Notes: generated by a model not told the origin, from the letters alone. Positions 28,226-36,506 are shown, numbered from the stretch's first letter. The stretch is 64,000 nt of DNA from Miltoncostaea sp963823515 (GCA_963823515.1 CAWGMB010000006.1:124001-188000), one strand, 5' to 3'. Translations and numbers: made by a program.

Positions 28226-28874
28226 GCGACTCGCCCTGATCGGGGACGTCCACGCCAACGCCGCCGCTCTGCGGGCCGTGCTCGCCGCGGTCGACGCGGC
28301 GGGGCTCCGCCGCGGCATCTGCACCGGCGACCTCGTGATGCGCGGAGACGACCCCGAGGCCTGCGTCACCACCATCCGCGAGACCGGCTGGCCGTGCGTG
28401 ATGGGCAACACCGACCGCAAGGTGGCGACGCGCCCGCGCCGCGCCCCCGATCATCCCAAGGCGCTGCGCGTGGGATCGCGGCCGTGGAGCAGCAACCAGC
28501 TCAGCCCTCCCAACCTGGAGTACCTGGCGGGGCTACCGCTCGTGGTACGCCTGGACCTCAAGGGGGCGCGGATCGTCCTCATGCACGGAGGGCCCGACGA
28601 CCCCCGCGACGCCATCGGCGCCGACACGTCCGACAAGGACCTCGCGCGCCTGGTGTCGGAGCTCGGCCGACCCGACTGCATCGTGAGCGGCCACACCCAC
28701 CGCGCCCTCGTGCGCACCGCCGCCAAGTGCCTGTTCGTCAACCCGGGCAGCGTCGGCGAGGCGATCGACGGCGACCGCCGCCCGCGCTGGGCGTGGCTCC
28801 AGGCCCGCCGTTCGGGACTGCAGGCGCACCTGGAGATCATTCCGGAGGACCTGGCCACCATCCGCACCCCGTAG
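28212..28874 (+). CDS. Calcineurin-like metallophosphoesterase
   Basis: 220 aa. All metal-binding motifs of the superfamily are present: LIGDVHAN near residue 9, CTGDLVMRG near 38, VMGNTD near 62, LMHGGPDD near 125 and SGHTH near 157. It ends with the NPGSVGEAIDG element seen in YfcE/MJ0936-like phosphodiesterases. The GTG at 28212 overlaps the CHAD gene by 14 bases; the GTG at 28218 is also possible. Substrate unknown; the operon suggests a phosphoanhydride or nucleotide linked to polyphosphate. Confidence 0.85.
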   Translation: MAVPERLALIGDVHANAAALRAVLAAVDAAGLRRGICTGDLVMRGDDPEACVTTIRETGWPCVMGNTDRKVATRPRRAPDHPKALRVGSRPWSSNQLSPPNLEYLAGLPLVVRLDLKGARIVLMHGGPDDPRDAIGADTSDKDLARLVSELGRPDCIVSGHTHRALVRTAAKCLFVNPGSVGEAIDGDRRPRWAWLQARRSGLQAHLEIIPEDLATIRTP

Positions 28875-29152
28875 CGGGGCGCGGCTCCCGCCCACGCGGA
28901 GCCCATCCGGCGGCGCTCCGAGCGGCACCGCAGACGGAGCGCGACCCACGCGGCGGCGAGCACCAGCAGCGGGAACGGGCCCACCAGCACGGCCATCCCG
29001 AGCAGCCAGGCCGTCGTGTCCGCCAGGCGCCCACCCGCCCGCGAGAGCGGCCCGCCGAAGCGGCCCTCCTCCGCCGCGGGCGCCGGCGGGCCCTCGATGG
29101 TGAGCGTGAGCCGCAGCGTGGCGAGGTTCGTCCGGTGGGACGGCCGTGTCCC
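28875..29152 (-). pseudogene. Possible remnant of a DUF4349 protein C-terminus
   Basis: In one minus-strand frame this gap encodes a beta-strand segment (NLATLRLTLTI) followed by a Pro/Ala linker, FGGPLSRAGGRLADTTAWLLG, a hydrophobic helix and an Arg-rich end. That order resembles the C-terminal end of DUF4349 membrane proteins. A TGA at 29155 blocks the frame upstream and no stop follows before the antisense of the phosphoesterase gene, so it is not a complete gene. Weak identification. Confidence 0.3.
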
Positions 29153-29223
29153 TCATCTCGTGGCGGAGTTCGGAGGAGACACTGACGCGGAGTGTCCGCC
29201 GCCGGCCGACGATCCATCACGTC

Positions 29224-29511
29224 TCACCAACCGCTCGCCCAGACGGGGGCGAGCACGATCGTGCGGGGCCTCGGTGGCCGGCGGGGCCGGGAGGGACCGG
29301 CCACGGTGCGTGGAGGCGTCCGCGGGGCCCGGATCACGGGCGGTGGGCGGACGATGGCGCCGATTCGCGCAACCGGGTCGACCGGCGGGCGCCGGTGCGG
29401 CCGGTGCTCCCGCACCGCCACTAGCGCGAGCATCATCAGCCCCACGGCCGCCACCGCGCCGAGGTACTCGACCGCCGACGATCCGGTCGACGGGGCGATA
29501 CGGCGCCTCAT
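29224..29511 (-). CDS. Flp-type prepilin-like protein
   Basis: Likely pilin subunit of the Tad system. 95 aa. After a short basic leader comes G-SSAVEY, a match to the Flp cleavage motif (Gly followed by four residues, Glu, Tyr), then a hydrophobic helix LGAVAAVGLMMLALVAV. The tail of about 60 residues is Arg/Pro-rich and unusually long for Flp pilins, which are mostly 50-60 aa. The ATG overlaps the tadC stop as ATGA. Last gene of the operon. Confidence 0.65.
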   Translation of the reverse strand: MRRRIAPSTGSSAVEYLGAVAAVGLMMLALVAVREHRPHRRPPVDPVARIGAIVRPPPVIRAPRTPPRTVAGPSRPRRPPRPRTIVLAPVWASGW

Positions 29512-30371
29512 CCGGCCACCGCCCCCACCTGCCGGGCGAGCTCGATGACCAGGACACCCAGGACCAGGAGCAGCACGGCCGGCACCATCACCATGGCGAC
29601 GACCAGCTGGATCTTCGGCGCCGCCCGCGCCGCGCTCTCGCGCGCCTCCTGGCGCCGACCGGCCCGCAGCGCCTCGGCCTGCCCCTGCAGGGCGCGCGAG
29701 AGCGGCGCTCCGAGCTCCTCCGCCTGCAGCAGGGCTCCGACCGCCCGGGCCATCTCGGGGCTGCCCGCGCGCTCGACGAGATCGCGGTAGGCCACACGTC
29801 GGGGGGATCCGAGGGACAGATCGCGGAGCGCCACGCTGACCTCCTCTCCGAGCGTGCCGCCGAGGCGATCGGCGGAGAGCCGCAGCGCGGGATCGAGGGC
29901 CATCCCCGACTCGACGCAGATCCCCAGCAGGTCCAGCAGATCCGGCAGCTCGCGCACCAGGGCGCGGCGACGAATACGGCGGCGGCGGGCGACCCACCGC
30001 CCCGGCGACGCGACACCGAGCGCGGCGAGAAGCGCGGCCGCGGCGAGCGCGGGTGGACCCGCGAGAGCCGCGGACAGGACGAGCACGAGGCCCGACACCG
30101 CGAACCCGGCCCGAATCCGCGCGAGCCCGTCGGCCGTGAGTCGTCCGCCGAGACCGGCGCGCATCAGCTCGCCGGCGTCTGCGCGACGTCGCAGGCGCTC
30201 CACCAGTGGCCGGGGGCTGGGCACGCGCCGCGCCGCCCGGAACGCGAGGGGGATGCCGGACGCCACCGGCGACGGGCCCGTCGCGCGCCCCTGGGCGCGG
30301 ACGCGCAGCCCGACGCCGGCGCACGTGAGGCCGGCCAGCCAGAGGAGGACCGGACCCAGGCCCGCGCTCAC
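29508..30371 (-). CDS. tadC: Tad pilus inner-membrane platform protein TadC
   Basis: 287 aa T2SSF-family protein. Helices near the N-terminus, a central pair and a C-terminal helix (LVVAMVMVPAVLLLVLGVLVIEL). The cytoplasmic domain contains ELPDLLDLLGICVESGMALD and GSPEMARAVGALLQAEELG, typical of TadB/TadC. The GTG overlaps the tadB stop as GTGA. Works with TadB as the platform on which TadA acts. Confidence 0.88.
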   Translation of the reverse strand: MSAGLGPVLLWLAGLTCAGVGLRVRAQGRATGPSPVASGIPLAFRAARRVPSPRPLVERLRRRADAGELMRAGLGGRLTADGLARIRAGFAVSGLVLVLSAALAGPPALAAAALLAALGVASPGRWVARRRRIRRRALVRELPDLLDLLGICVESGMALDPALRLSADRLGGTLGEEVSVALRDLSLGSPRRVAYRDLVERAGSPEMARAVGALLQAEELGAPLSRALQGQAEALRAGRRQEARESAARAAPKIQLVVAMVMVPAVLLLVLGVLVIELARQVGAVAG

Positions 30372-31246
30372 GGATCCACACGACCGATGTGCCGGATCGC
30401 CAGGATCCCGCCCAGGTAGAGCGCGCTCGACACCAGCAGCAGGATCGGCCCGTACCCCTGCCCCAGCGTGCGGGCGAGGGTGCCCGGCGCCGCAAGCTCG
30501 GCGATCGCGCCGGCGGCGACGGGCAGCGCCGCGACCATCCACGCGGTCATCCGCGCCTGCGCCGTCGCCCCCGTGAGCTCCCGGGCGAGCTGGGCGCGCT
30601 CCTCCAGCCGCTCCGAGAGCGCGCCGAGCGCGCGGGCGAGGTTCCCACCGGTGCGGCGCTGCACCAGGATGGCCGTCACCATGATCCGCAGATCGTGCGC
30701 GGGTGCGCGCTCCGCGAGCCCCTCGAGCGCCGATTCGAGCCGGCTGCCCATCTCCAGCTCGGCGGCGGCCCGGGCGAGTTCCGGGCGGACCGGCTCGGGG
30801 GCGTCGCGGGCCGCCCGCGCGAGCGCCTGGCGGAGGGAGAGCCCCGCCCCGAGAGCGGCCGCGAGCTGCTGCGCGACGCCCGGCAACTGGGCCTCGACGC
30901 GCTTCAGATGACGGCGGTCGGCCGACCGCACCACCACGATCGCCGCGGCCGTGACGAGGGCACCGGCGACGGGTCCCGCGATCGGCATCCTCAGAACCCC
31001 GACCGCCAGCATCGCCGCGGCGAGGGCGCCTGCGCCGGTAACGATGACGAAGGCGTCGGGGCCGAGGGGTACGCCCGCGCGCTCGAGGCGCGCTCCCAGC
31101 CTTCGGCCGGTGTCGCGCCGGGCCAGCGGCCCGGTGCGCACGAACGTCCGGCACCGGGCCGTGACGAGCCCGGCCGTCGCCAGTCGGCCGATGCCCAGTA
31201 CGGCGAGCGCCGCCGACGCGGCGGCGAGGGCCGGTGCCACGCTCAT
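30368..31246 (-). CDS. tadB: Tad pilus inner-membrane platform protein TadB
   Basis: 292 aa T2SSF-family protein. Central cytoplasmic motif QLPGVAQQLAAALGAGLSLRQAL near residue 135 and ILVQRRTGGNLARALGALSERLEER near 208, both standard for TadB. Flanked by hydrophobic helices. The ATG at 31246 overlaps the tadA stop as ATGA. Confidence 0.9.
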   Translation of the reverse strand: MSVAPALAAASAALAVLGIGRLATAGLVTARCRTFVRTGPLARRDTGRRLGARLERAGVPLGPDAFVIVTGAGALAAAMLAVGVLRMPIAGPVAGALVTAAAIVVVRSADRRHLKRVEAQLPGVAQQLAAALGAGLSLRQALARAARDAPEPVRPELARAAAELEMGSRLESALEGLAERAPAHDLRIMVTAILVQRRTGGNLARALGALSERLEERAQLARELTGATAQARMTAWMVAALPVAAGAIAELAAPGTLARTLGQGYGPILLLVSSALYLGGILAIRHIGRVDP

Positions 31247-32463
31247 GGCCCGCCCCCCGCGCCGGCCGCGTCCGGCAGCGCCGCCACCCACTCACCGGCA
31301 GCCTCGCTCCAGGCGAACCCCCCTGAGCCGTCGCGGCCGACTCGCCACCGCACGAGCTCGGTCAGGCGGGGGCCGTCGGTCGATGGGGAGACGGCTGCGA
31401 TCTCGACGACGCGCCGGCGCCCGTCGGCGAGCCTGGCCTGGTGGACGACGACGTCGAGGGCGCTCGCGACCTGATCGGCCACCGCGCGATAGGGGAGGTC
31501 GAGATCACCCATGAGAGCGAGCGTCTGGACACGGCGGATCGCGTCGGCCGGGGAGGAGGCGTGCAGGGTCGAGAGCGACCCCTCGTGCCCGGTCGTCATG
31601 GCGGCGAGCATGTCCAGGGCTTCGCCCCCGCGGACCTCTCCGACCACGATCCGGTCGGGCCGCATCCGAAGAGCGTTACGGACGAGGGCCCGGATGGGCA
31701 CCGCGCCCGCGCCCTCGAGCGACGGAGGACGACTCTCGAGCCGCACCACGTGCGGGAGCGGAATCCGCAACTCGGCCGCGTCCTCGATCGTGACGATCCT
31801 CTCCTCCGGCGGCACGAAGGCCGCAAGCGCAGCGAGGGTGGTCGTCTTGCCGCTGCCGGTGCCCCCGGTGACCAGCAGGTTGCGCCGTGCGCGCACGGCG
31901 CCCCTCAGCATGCCGAGCATGGCCGCGTCGATCGTCCCGAGCGAGACGAGGTCGCCACCCGTCAGCGGCTCGCCGGAGAAGCGCCGGATGGTGAGCGCCG
32001 GCCCGTCGAGCGCGAGTGGCGGGATGACGGCGTTCACCCGAGATCCGTCGGGGAGGCGCGCGTCGACCATCGGGCTCGCCTCATCGACCCTCCGCCCGAG
32101 CGGCGCGAGGATGCGGTCGATCACGTGAAGCAGATGCGCGTCGTCGGCGAAGCGCACCCCGGTCGCCGCGATCCGGCCTTCGCGCTCCACGAACACCCGA
32201 GACGGACCGCACACCATCACCTCCGTGACGCGCGGATCGCGCAGGAGCGTCTCGAGCGGACCGAGCCCGAGAGCCTCGTCGACGACCGCCGCGACCAGCT
32301 CCGCGCGCGCGGCTTCGGGGAGGATCCGCCGCTCCTCGTCGAGCAGGTCGTCGACGATGTCGGCGAGTTCCCGCCGGTCCATGCCCTGGCGGGTGCGGGC
32401 ATCGCGGGCGGCCCGCGCCCGCAGATGCTCGACGAGCAGGGGGTCGGCGGCCGGAGCGCTCAT
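31243..32463 (-). CDS. tadA: Tad pilus secretion ATPase TadA/CpaF
   Basis: Hexameric ATPase that powers pilus assembly. 406 aa. Walker A LLVTGGTGSGKTTTLAALAAF near residue 205, Asp box and Walker B region RMRPDRIVVGEVRGGEALDML near 268, His box TGHEGSLSTLHASS near 292. The N-terminal domain (MDRRELADIVDDLLDEERRI) matches CpaF. The ATG overlaps the tadZ stop as ATGA. Confidence 0.95.
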   Translation of the reverse strand: MSAPAADPLLVEHLRARAARDARTRQGMDRRELADIVDDLLDEERRILPEAARAELVAAVVDEALGLGPLETLLRDPRVTEVMVCGPSRVFVEREGRIAATGVRFADDAHLLHVIDRILAPLGRRVDEASPMVDARLPDGSRVNAVIPPLALDGPALTIRRFSGEPLTGGDLVSLGTIDAAMLGMLRGAVRARRNLLVTGGTGSGKTTTLAALAAFVPPEERIVTIEDAAELRIPLPHVVRLESRPPSLEGAGAVPIRALVRNALRMRPDRIVVGEVRGGEALDMLAAMTTGHEGSLSTLHASSPADAIRRVQTLALMGDLDLPYRAVADQVASALDVVVHQARLADGRRRVVEIAAVSPSTDGPRLTELVRWRVGRDGSGGFAWSEAAGEWVAALPDAAGAGGGP

Positions 32464-33203
32464 CGAAACCCGTCGGACAGCGCCTGGACTGCCGACGCGA
32501 GTCCTCGGCGGCGCCCCGACGGCCACCGGCCGGCCGCCAATCGGGCGGCCTCGCCGGGCGACCACGGCAGCTCTGCACGCACGGGGGCGGATGCCGCGCG
32601 CGCAATGGCCGCCGCGCCGATCTCCCGAGGGGCGGGGCTGCGGACGAGCACAAGTCCGCACCGCTCCGATGACGAGTGCGGGAGCGCAGCCACCAGACGC
32701 CGGGCGCGCCGGACCGCGCCCACGGTGGGGCTGCAGACGATCAGGGTCGCATCGGCCTCCGCCGCCGCCGCGCGGGCGGCGGCGGACAACCCCGTGCCGG
32801 CATCCACCACGGCGCGCCCGCCCGCGCCCGCCGCCGCCCGCGCGGAGCGGACCAGGCGCCGGATCGCCTCGGGACTCCATGCCCCCGCCGCCCCCGGATC
32901 GGGAGGGGCGTTGACGACGCGCAGGCCATCGGGACCGGTGTACGCCGCCTGGCGCAGGTGGCGCGCTTCCATCTCCCCCGCGACCACCAGGAGGTCGGCG
33001 AGCGTGCGCTCCCCCGGCATGCCCCACGCCTCACCGCGATCGCCGCGATCGATGTCGAGTTCGACGAGCCACGCCCCGCCCTCCGCCCGCGCCGACGCCA
33101 GAGCGAGGGCGCCCGCGAGGAGACTCGCCCCGCACCCCCCGTTCGCGCCGGCGACGAGTATCACGACCGCCTGCGGGGTGGATGTCTCCCGCGCCCCGCT
33201 CAC
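32460..33203 (-). CDS. tadZ: TadZ/CpaE-like ParA-family protein with degenerate Walker A
   Basis: 247 aa, Rossmann-type ATPase fold related to MinD/ParA, which places Tad machines at the pole in other bacteria. The P-loop reads GANGGCGASLLAGALA: the two lysines of the deviant Walker A (KGGxGKT) are replaced, so ATP binding may be lost. The LDIDRGD and VDAGTGL segments that follow fit the fold. No receiver-like N-terminal domain, unlike many CpaE proteins. GTG overlaps the cpaB stop as GTGA. Confidence 0.75.
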   Translation of the reverse strand: MSGARETSTPQAVVILVAGANGGCGASLLAGALALASARAEGGAWLVELDIDRGDRGEAWGMPGERTLADLLVVAGEMEARHLRQAAYTGPDGLRVVNAPPDPGAAGAWSPEAIRRLVRSARAAAGAGGRAVVDAGTGLSAAARAAAAEADATLIVCSPTVGAVRRARRLVAALPHSSSERCGLVLVRSPAPREIGAAAIARAASAPVRAELPWSPGEAARLAAGRWPSGRRRGLASAVQALSDGFR

Positions 33204-33889
33204 GGCGCCGCCACCACCCGCGGCCCGTCCGGAGGTCCGAGCTCATCAGCCGGTCTCGCCAGCAACCGCACCTCGCGCGAGAAGTTGAGCGCGGCCGTGA
33301 TGCGCAGGGCCTGCCGCGACGACACGCGCAGGAGCGCCTCGCCGACGGACCCCTCGAACCCCGCCTGGGGCGGCGAGACGGCGACCGCGAGGACCTCCGC
33401 GTCGGCCACGACGAGCGCCGTGGTGCCAGTCAGGCCCTCCCCGCTGGAGGCCACGACATCGACCCTGGCGCCGGCGGAGAGCCCGGCGGCCGATCCGCCG
33501 GCGGCAGACAGCGGGACGGCGACGGCGCGCTCTCCGACGGCGAGGGGCGCCGGCCCGCTTCCGGGCGCCCCTCCGAGAGCGGCCTCCGACAGCAGCTCCC
33601 CAGGGCCGACGGGCGCGGCCACGCGGCGGCCGACGGCCTCGGCCGGATCGGAGAAGGTGCCCCTCAGGGGCAGCCCCTCGGGTACGGGCATCGTGCGCAG
33701 CGATGCGGCGGTCGTCTCTGCATCCAGGAGGAGCCCCGCCGGGAGCGGCTCACGGGCGACCACGATGCGGGCCGCGAGCGGCTCTGGACCGGCGGCGCGG
33801 ACCGTCATCACCGCAGCGACCAGACCGATCGCGCCCGCGGCGACGAGCCATCCGCCGCTCCGGCGGCCGGGCAGGCGGGGCCGAATCAC
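33200..33889 (-). CDS. cpaB: Flp pilus assembly protein CpaB/RcpC-like
   Basis: 229 aa. Transmembrane helix (about 14-33), SAF domain (about 42-110: IVVAREPLPAGLLLDAE, GRRVAAPVGPGELLSEAAL) and a C-terminal RcpC-like domain with AGARVDVVASS and ALRITAALNFSREVRLLARP. Part of the periplasmic or extracytoplasmic section of Tad systems. I chose the GTG at 33889 because it makes the same GTGA overlap with the upstream gene that all neighbours show. Confidence 0.85.
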   Translation of the reverse strand: MIRPRLPGRRSGGWLVAAGAIGLVAAVMTVRAAGPEPLAARIVVAREPLPAGLLLDAETTAASLRTMPVPEGLPLRGTFSDPAEAVGRRVAAPVGPGELLSEAALGGAPGSGPAPLAVGERAVAVPLSAAGGSAAGLSAGARVDVVASSGEGLTGTTALVVADAEVLAVAVSPPQAGFEGSVGEALLRVSSRQALRITAALNFSREVRLLARPADELGPPDGPRVVAAP

Positions 33890-34413
33890 GACCGCGCCCC
33901 GCACCGGGCGCAACGGCCTCCTGCCGGCCCGCCGCCGGCGCAGAGCTCGCACGCACGCCAGGCGCAACCCGCCCACCGCGCCAGGGCGGCCGGGCGCAGG
34001 GAGGGGACCGTCACCCCGCCCCCGAGGTCGCGGCGCGGCAGCAGACCACCCTCGCGCATCTCCCCAAGGAGAGCCTCCATCCGTCGCAGGAGGTCATCCC
34101 CCTGGAAGTCGCCGTGCGCCGCGACCGCGATCGCCCAGGCCGCCTCCTCCTCCGCCGCCGGCAGGACCAGGACCTCGTGGCCCATGATCCGCGCGAGCTC
34201 GGCCAGGACGCGCGCTCCGGGGTCGACGTCGGCGTCGCGGGTGAGGACCAGGGCGGCCGGGCCGCTCGCGGAGAGGACCTCCACGACCCGATCCGCGTCG
34301 AGGCTCCTCCAGCGCCGGCGTCGGCCGCGCCGCCGCGGAACGACGACCAGCCGGCCGGGGCCGACCCCGGCGACCAGGGACGCGAGGCCCTTCTCGGCCA
34401 CGAGGGTGCTCAT
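33886..34413 (-). CDS. Tad-operon protein with C-terminal Cys cluster (unknown)
   Basis: 175 aa, not recognised. Central part has an alternating alpha/beta pattern (GRLVVVPRR, AALVLTRDADVD, VLVLPAAEEEAAWAIAVAAHGDF), resembling a degenerate P-loop or receiver fold, and the C-terminus is CAWRACELCAGG...CARC, likely a zinc ribbon. It lies between the histidine kinase and cpaB with four-base overlaps on both sides, so it probably links signalling to pilus assembly. Confidence 0.7.
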   Translation of the reverse strand: MSTLVAEKGLASLVAGVGPGRLVVVPRRRGRRRRWRSLDADRVVEVLSASGPAALVLTRDADVDPGARVLAELARIMGHEVLVLPAAEEEAAWAIAVAAHGDFQGDDLLRRMEALLGEMREGGLLPRRDLGGGVTVPSLRPAALARWAGCAWRACELCAGGGPAGGRCARCGARS

Positions 34414-35117
34414 GCTGCGCACGGACCGGCCCCCGAGGGCGTGGCGAGGGGCAGGGAGAGCCGGAAGCAGGCTCCGGCGCCCACGGGGTCGAGCGTGAGC
34501 CGGCCACCGTGCGCCTCGGCGATGTCCCGGGCGATGGCCAGGCCGAGGCCGCGACCGTCGCCCCGCGGCGCGGCCCCGCGCTCGCCCGGGCGGAAGATCC
34601 GCTCGCGGTCCGCGACGGCGACACCGGACCCGTCGTCGCGGACGCGCAGGACGGCACTGCCCCCGCGGGTGGTGACGGCGAGTTGGACCGCGCCGGCGGG
34701 AGCGCAGTGCCGCAGGGCGTTGCCGAGCAGGTTCTCGACGAGGCGCTCGAGCATGGCGGCGTCGCCCGCCACCCAGACGGCGCGGCGGACGCCGCGCAGT
34801 GAGAGCCGGGAGCCGGAGCGGTCCGCGACCGGACCGAAGCGGTCCGAGATCGAGACCGCGAGCGCGGCGAGATCGACCGGCGACGCGGCCGGACCGCCCT
34901 GGGACTCGGGGCGCGCCAGCGCCCGCAGGCCCGCGGCGAGGCGGGATGTCTCGCCGTCGATCAGCGCGAGGACCCGCCTGTGGTCCGGCCGCGCCTCGGT
35001 GCGCGCGAGGGTGGCGCAGAGGCCGCGGATCACCGTCAGGGGTCCGTGGAGGTCGTGGACGAGGCGGGCGATCTCACCGGCGGGTGCGGTGGTCTCTCCT
35101 GCAGGCGTGCCGGGCAT
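34410..35117 (-). CDS. Soluble sensor histidine kinase
   Basis: 235 aa without transmembrane segments. HisKA-type phosphoacceptor ARLVHDLHGPLTVIRG near residue 20, N box LVENLLGNALRH near 130, G1 VRDDGSGV near 162, G2 GDGRGLGLAIARD near 185. The lack of a sensory domain suggests it reads an intracellular signal or a partner. One base separates it from the response regulator, with which it forms a two-component pair at the head of the Tad operon. Confidence 0.88.
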   Translation of the reverse strand: MPGTPAGETTAPAGEIARLVHDLHGPLTVIRGLCATLARTEARPDHRRVLALIDGETSRLAAGLRALARPESQGGPAASPVDLAALAVSISDRFGPVADRSGSRLSLRGVRRAVWVAGDAAMLERLVENLLGNALRHCAPAGAVQLAVTTRGGSAVLRVRDDGSGVAVADRERIFRPGERGAAPRGDGRGLGLAIARDIAEAHGGRLTLDPVGAGACFRLSLPLATPSGAGPCAA

Positions 35118-35118
35118 C

Positions 35119-35847
35119 TCAGGCCTCCTCGGGGAGCAGGCGGTAGCCGATCCCCCAGACGTTGACGACCCAGCGCTCGCCCCCGCCCTGCGCCGCGAGC
35201 TTGCGGCGCAGGCGGCTCGCGTGGCTGTCGACCGTCCGGGTCCGCGCCGCTGCGCGGTAGCCCCACACGTCGCGCAGCAACTCACCCTTGGTGAGCACCC
35301 GGGTCGGATCCTTGGCCAGCGCGGCGAGGAGCGCGAACTCCTTGGCCGACAGGTCGAGCGCCCTCCCGCCGACGGACGCCCGACGGGAGTGCCGGTCGAT
35401 CGCGAGCGATCCCACCCGGATCTCCTCGCGCACGGTGGCGCCGCGGGAGCGACGGATGAGCGCCCCCAGCCTCGCGAGGACCTCCGGATAGTGGAAGGGC
35501 TTCGCCACGAAGTCGTCGGCGCCCCGGTCGATGCCGCGCACGACCGAGAACGGCCCCGCGTCGGCGGAGATGAGCAGGATGGGCATGCCCGAGTCCCACT
35601 CGTCGGCCGCGGCGCCCTCGCGGATGCGGCTGACCAGGTCGAGGCCGCTCATCCCCGGCAGGCCGATGTCGACGACGGCGGCGTCCGGCCGAGCGGTGGC
35701 GAGGACCTCGACGGCCTCCTCGGCCGAGGTCGCCGAGACCGGCGCGAAGCGGTCGGCGATCAGGTTCTCCGACAGGAAGACCCGCGTGGGCCCGTCGTCC
35801 TCGACGAGCAGGACCGAGGGAACGACGTTCCCCAACCCGATGGACAT
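35119..35847 (-). CDS. OmpR/PhoB-family response regulator
   Basis: 242 aa. Receiver domain 10-125 with acidic pocket VEDD, phosphoacceptor D60 (VVDIGLPG) and switch lysine AKPF; winged-helix DNA-binding domain about 145-240 ending VVNVWGIGYRLLPEEA. The ATG at 35847 is preceded by the strong ribosome-binding site GGGAGGTC. First gene of the RR-HK-Tad operon, so it may control its own pilus genes. Confidence 0.93.
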   Translation of the reverse strand: MSIGLGNVVPSVLLVEDDGPTRVFLSENLIADRFAPVSATSAEEAVEVLATARPDAAVVDIGLPGMSGLDLVSRIREGAAADEWDSGMPILLISADAGPFSVVRGIDRGADDFVAKPFHYPEVLARLGALIRRSRGATVREEIRVGSLAIDRHSRRASVGGRALDLSAKEFALLAALAKDPTRVLTKGELLRDVWGYRAAARTRTVDSHASRLRRKLAAQGGGERWVVNVWGIGYRLLPEEA

Positions 35848-35871
35848 ATCGACCTCCCGACGCTGCGCCCC

Positions 35872-35890
35872 GGACGCCCCGATGGCGTCC
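35872..35890. other. 7-bp perfect inverted repeat in the leader of the response regulator
   Basis: GGACGCC and GGCGTCC flank a five-base loop, 25 bases upstream of the regulator ATG and before its ribosome-binding site. It could be a leader hairpin, the end of the DUF192 transcript or a binding site. No way to choose from sequence. Confidence 0.35.
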
Positions 35891-35942
35891 CGATCCACAC
35901 AGGGGTGAGGTACGGGGGGCGGGTGAATCCCCCCCGGGGCGG

Positions 35943-36347
35943 TCACAGGTCGGCCGCTCCGAGCGGACTTTTCGTGGCCGGCGCCAGGACGAGGACGTCG
36001 CCGGGCACGAGGCCGGCCAGCGACCCCGCGCGGCACTCCACGACCGAGCGCGCGCCCCGTGCGGCCGCGATCCGCCCGCGCGGGAGAGGGTCCACGACCC
36101 GCAGGACCCGACCGCCGGCATCGAGGAACGCGCAGCCGACCGGCGCTCGCAGACCGATCGCGTGGACGCTCGCGCAGCGCTCGATCCACACCCCCTCCCC
36201 CGGCGAGAGGTCGGGGGTGGCCAGCAGCCCGACCAGGCGCCCGAGGAGCGTGTGCGCGCGGTGGCACCGGGCGCACACGATGCGGCCGGCCGTCGAGACG
36301 AGGACCCCCGGTGGGCCCGTGATGCGATCGATGCGCAGCCGCTCCAT
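35943..36347 (-). CDS. DUF192 domain protein
   Basis: 134 aa. The DUF192 domain runs about 45-130 (GEGVWIERCASVHAIGLRAP, CAFLDAGGRVLRV, and the ending GLVPGDVLVL). The N-terminus carries CARCHRAHTLLGRL, a possible CxxC metal or redox site not usual for the family. The ATG has a clear ribosome-binding site (GGAGG, nine bases upstream). Located 95 bases before the response regulator on the same strand. DUF192 genes are frequent neighbours of Tad loci in actinobacteria as far as I recall; function unknown. Confidence 0.8.
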   Translation of the reverse strand: MERLRIDRITGPPGVLVSTAGRIVCARCHRAHTLLGRLVGLLATPDLSPGEGVWIERCASVHAIGLRAPVGCAFLDAGGRVLRVVDPLPRGRIAAARGARSVVECRAGSLAGLVPGDVLVLAPATKSPLGAADL

Positions 36348-36408
36348 CGCCGTGATCCTCCGCCGCGGGGCCGCGCGCGGGTGCGCCCGGGTGCGCCGGA
36401 AGACGCGC

Positions 36409-36437
36409 GCCCTCGTGCCCGATCGCGACACGAGGGC
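36409..36437. promoter_or_regulatory. 9-bp inverted repeat in a divergent intergenic region
   Basis: GCCCTCGTG (36409-36417) and CACGAGGGC (36429-36437) are perfectly complementary around an 11-base spacer. They lie between the divergent DUF192 gene and the unknown gene at 36507. Could be an operator or a leader hairpin. Confidence 0.35.
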
Positions 36438-36493
36438 ACCCCCGTGTCACGGACGGTCAGGGGGGGTGCGGCGGGACGTCCGAGGGGCGTTGG

Positions 36494-36499
36494 TACTCT
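36494..36499 (+). promoter_or_regulatory. Extended -10 of the 36507 gene
   Basis: TGG followed by TACTCT gives an extended -10 whose last base is seven bases before the ATG at 36507, so a leaderless transcript is likely. No -35 is apparent. Confidence 0.45.
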
Positions 36500-36506
36500 G
36501 GACGCG

